Source of the DNA: CAZCGA01 sp964498075
Lineage (GTDB): Bacteria > Desulfobacterota > Binatia > HRBIN30
Direction of reading: 5' to 3'
Assembly: GCA_964498075.1 (NCBI GenBank)
Contig: CAZCGA010000259.1
Coordinates: 1 to 5,179 of the forward strand
DNA: 5,179 nt
Each line of letters opens with the position of its first letter. Position 1 is the stretch's first letter. Positions 4,646-5,179 of this stretch are shown here, piece after piece. A program made the translations under genes and the position numbers. The notes under the pieces were generated by a model. That model worked only from the letters and a program-made list of their open reading frames with translations. It was not told where the DNA came from and made no database searches.

Positions 4646-4685
4646 CTCAATGGCCCGATCACCCAATCGCCCAATGACTCAATTC
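4642..4685 (+). repeat. Octamer tandem array F, right flank of intact S23 gene
   Basis: Five units (ATGACTCA, ATGGCCCG, ATCACCCA, ATCGCCCA, ATGACTCA) plus the terminal ATTC make this one unit longer than array A. The 14 bases at 4672-4685 are identical to 4254-4267. The first ATG opens a tiny frame (MTQWPDHPIAQ, stop 4675-4677) whose stop overlaps the lnt start at 4674 as ATGA. Confidence 0.85.
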
Positions 4686-5179
4686 TTCCTCGCTTGCCTG
4701 ACGGGCCTCCTCGGTTGCGTGAGCTTTCCGACCTACTCGCTCGACTGGTGCGTGTGGTTCGCGCTGGTGCCGTTGCTGGTTGCAGGGTCCGGCGCCTCAC
4801 TCCCACGTGCCTTCCTTCTCGGCTGGTCGGCGGCGATCGTCGGCTACTGCGGTGCGTTTGCTTGGGGCATCGGCACCATCACCCGGGTTGAAGACGTCTC
4901 GACCACCAGCGCCGGCGCGCTGTTCGGTGTCGCCGTCGCGTATCATGCCGCGCAGGTGGGGCTCTTCGCTGCGCTGGCGGCAAGGGCATTCCGACACCAG
5001 TGGGCTCAGGACTCAGCACCCTACACTCGGGACGTGTTCATTGCGGCGAGCACCTGGGTCGCGTTGGAGTGGCTCTTTCCAAGTGTGTTTCCCTGGTCGT
5101 TTGCGTGGGTGCTGTCGGATCGCCTACGGCTGATTCAGATTGTCGAGGTCACCGGCGTCTGGGGACTGAGCTTCGTGAT
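4674..5179 (+). CDS. lnt: Apolipoprotein N-acyltransferase, N-terminal membrane part (3' end outside window)
   Basis: The frame stays open to the window end (168 codons). Lnt transfers the third acyl chain to the N-terminal cysteine of lipoproteins in the inner membrane. The visible part is the multi-helix N-terminal membrane region: an opening helix ending in a Phe-Pro pair (FFLACLTGLLGCVSFP, 4-19), VWFALVPLLVA (27-37), RAFLLGWSAAIVGYCGAFAWG (45-65), a helix at about 80-104, then the family blocks WVALEWLFPSVFPW (128-141) and QIVEVTGVWGLSF (155-167). The nitrilase-like catalytic domain (Glu-Lys-Cys) lies beyond the window. The ATG at 4674 sits in the last unit of array F, so the first residues (MTQF) are repeat-encoded and the native start may have been displaced; ATG 4650 is an in-frame alternative (MARSPNRPMTQ). 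No ribosome binding site is clear, so translation may be coupled to the upstream S23 gene. The family call is strong; the start is uncertain. Confidence 0.88.
   Translation, partial: MTQFFLACLTGLLGCVSFPTYSLDWCVWFALVPLLVAGSGASLPRAFLLGWSAAIVGYCGAFAWGIGTITRVEDVSTTSAGALFGVAVAYHAAQVGLFAALAARAFRHQWAQDSAPYTRDVFIAASTWVALEWLFPSVFPWSFAWVLSDRLRLIQIVEVTGVWGLSFV

Larger units (their letters stand above)
4085..4685 (+). mobile_element. Candidate S23 cassette pair bounded by inverted octamer arrays
   Basis: GAATTGAGTCATTG at 4086-4099 is repeated in perfect inverted orientation at 4254-4267 and again at 4672-4685. Between the first pair lies a collapsed S23 gene and between the second an intact one. The outer ends are fixed (GAATTG and CAATTC) while the number of units varies. 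No transposase is encoded, so any movement would rely on proteins elsewhere or on recombination. Calling it mobile is inference from copy number and conserved ends. Confidence 0.4.

Noticed and set aside
4276..4677. 133-aa frame overlapping the S23 gene
   Set aside because: Arginine- and glycine-rich out-of-frame translation; the S23 frame carries clear family motifs.
144..4685. Octamer arrays as CRISPR arrays
   Set aside because: Units are 8 bp, directly adjacent and without unique spacers; no cas genes are present.
4432..4806. 124-aa reverse-strand frame across the S23/lnt junction
   Set aside because: It is antisense to two recognised genes, with low-complexity Ser/Arg composition and no motif.

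Overview
The window is 5.2 kb of GC-rich bacterial DNA. It reads as an accessory island that ends against a housekeeping gene. The right edge holds the start of lnt (apolipoprotein N-acyltransferase), which fits a diderm, Gram-negative-type bacterium. Multi-copy S23/four-helix-bundle genes lying in short tandem repeats are, as general background, common in soil and sediment lineages such as Acidobacteriota and relatives. No marker in the window fixes the phylum.

Layout, left to right, all on the + strand: (1) 1-147, the 3' end of an S23-type four-helix-bundle gene; (2) 144-1277, an orphan Rhs C-terminal fragment (short core plus hydrophobic, glycine-rich tip), followed by a membrane-protein gene (1434-2153) in the immunity position; (3) 2150-3184, a second orphan Rhs fragment with a near-identical core and an unrelated tip, followed after 5 bp by a 71-aa two-helix membrane protein (3190-3405), also in the immunity position; (4) 3467-3629, a frameshifted and truncated copy of a small secreted protein, followed by an intact relative (3683-4108); (5) 4085-4285, a collapsed S23 cassette, then an intact S23 gene (4286-4645); (6) 4674 to the end, the 5' part of lnt.

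The thread joining the window is an 8-bp tandem repeat, consensus ATGRCYCA (reverse complement TGRGYCAT). It occurs in six short arrays: 144-179, 2150-2185, 3628-3669, 4085-4127, 4222-4267 and 4642-4685. Arrays 3' of S23 genes or remnants run ATGACTCA... and end in CAATTC. Arrays in the opposite orientation begin with GAATTG. An S23 gene thus sits between inverted octamer arrays with fixed outer ends, like a small cassette. Both Rhs fragments begin directly at the CAATTC end of such an array, after an S23 3' end or its remnant, so the unit [S23 tail - array - Rhs core - tip - candidate immunity] occurs twice, about 2.0 kb apart.

The arrays also feed into coding sequence. They supply the start codons and first residues of both Rhs fragments and probably of lnt, the last residues of the small secreted protein, and ATGA stop/start overlaps. 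The working idea, which is inference, is that octamer/S23 cassettes spread through this locus and act as homology tracts for duplicating or swapping Rhs toxin tips with their immunity genes. No transposase, integrase, reverse transcriptase, CRISPR array, tRNA or rRNA was seen.
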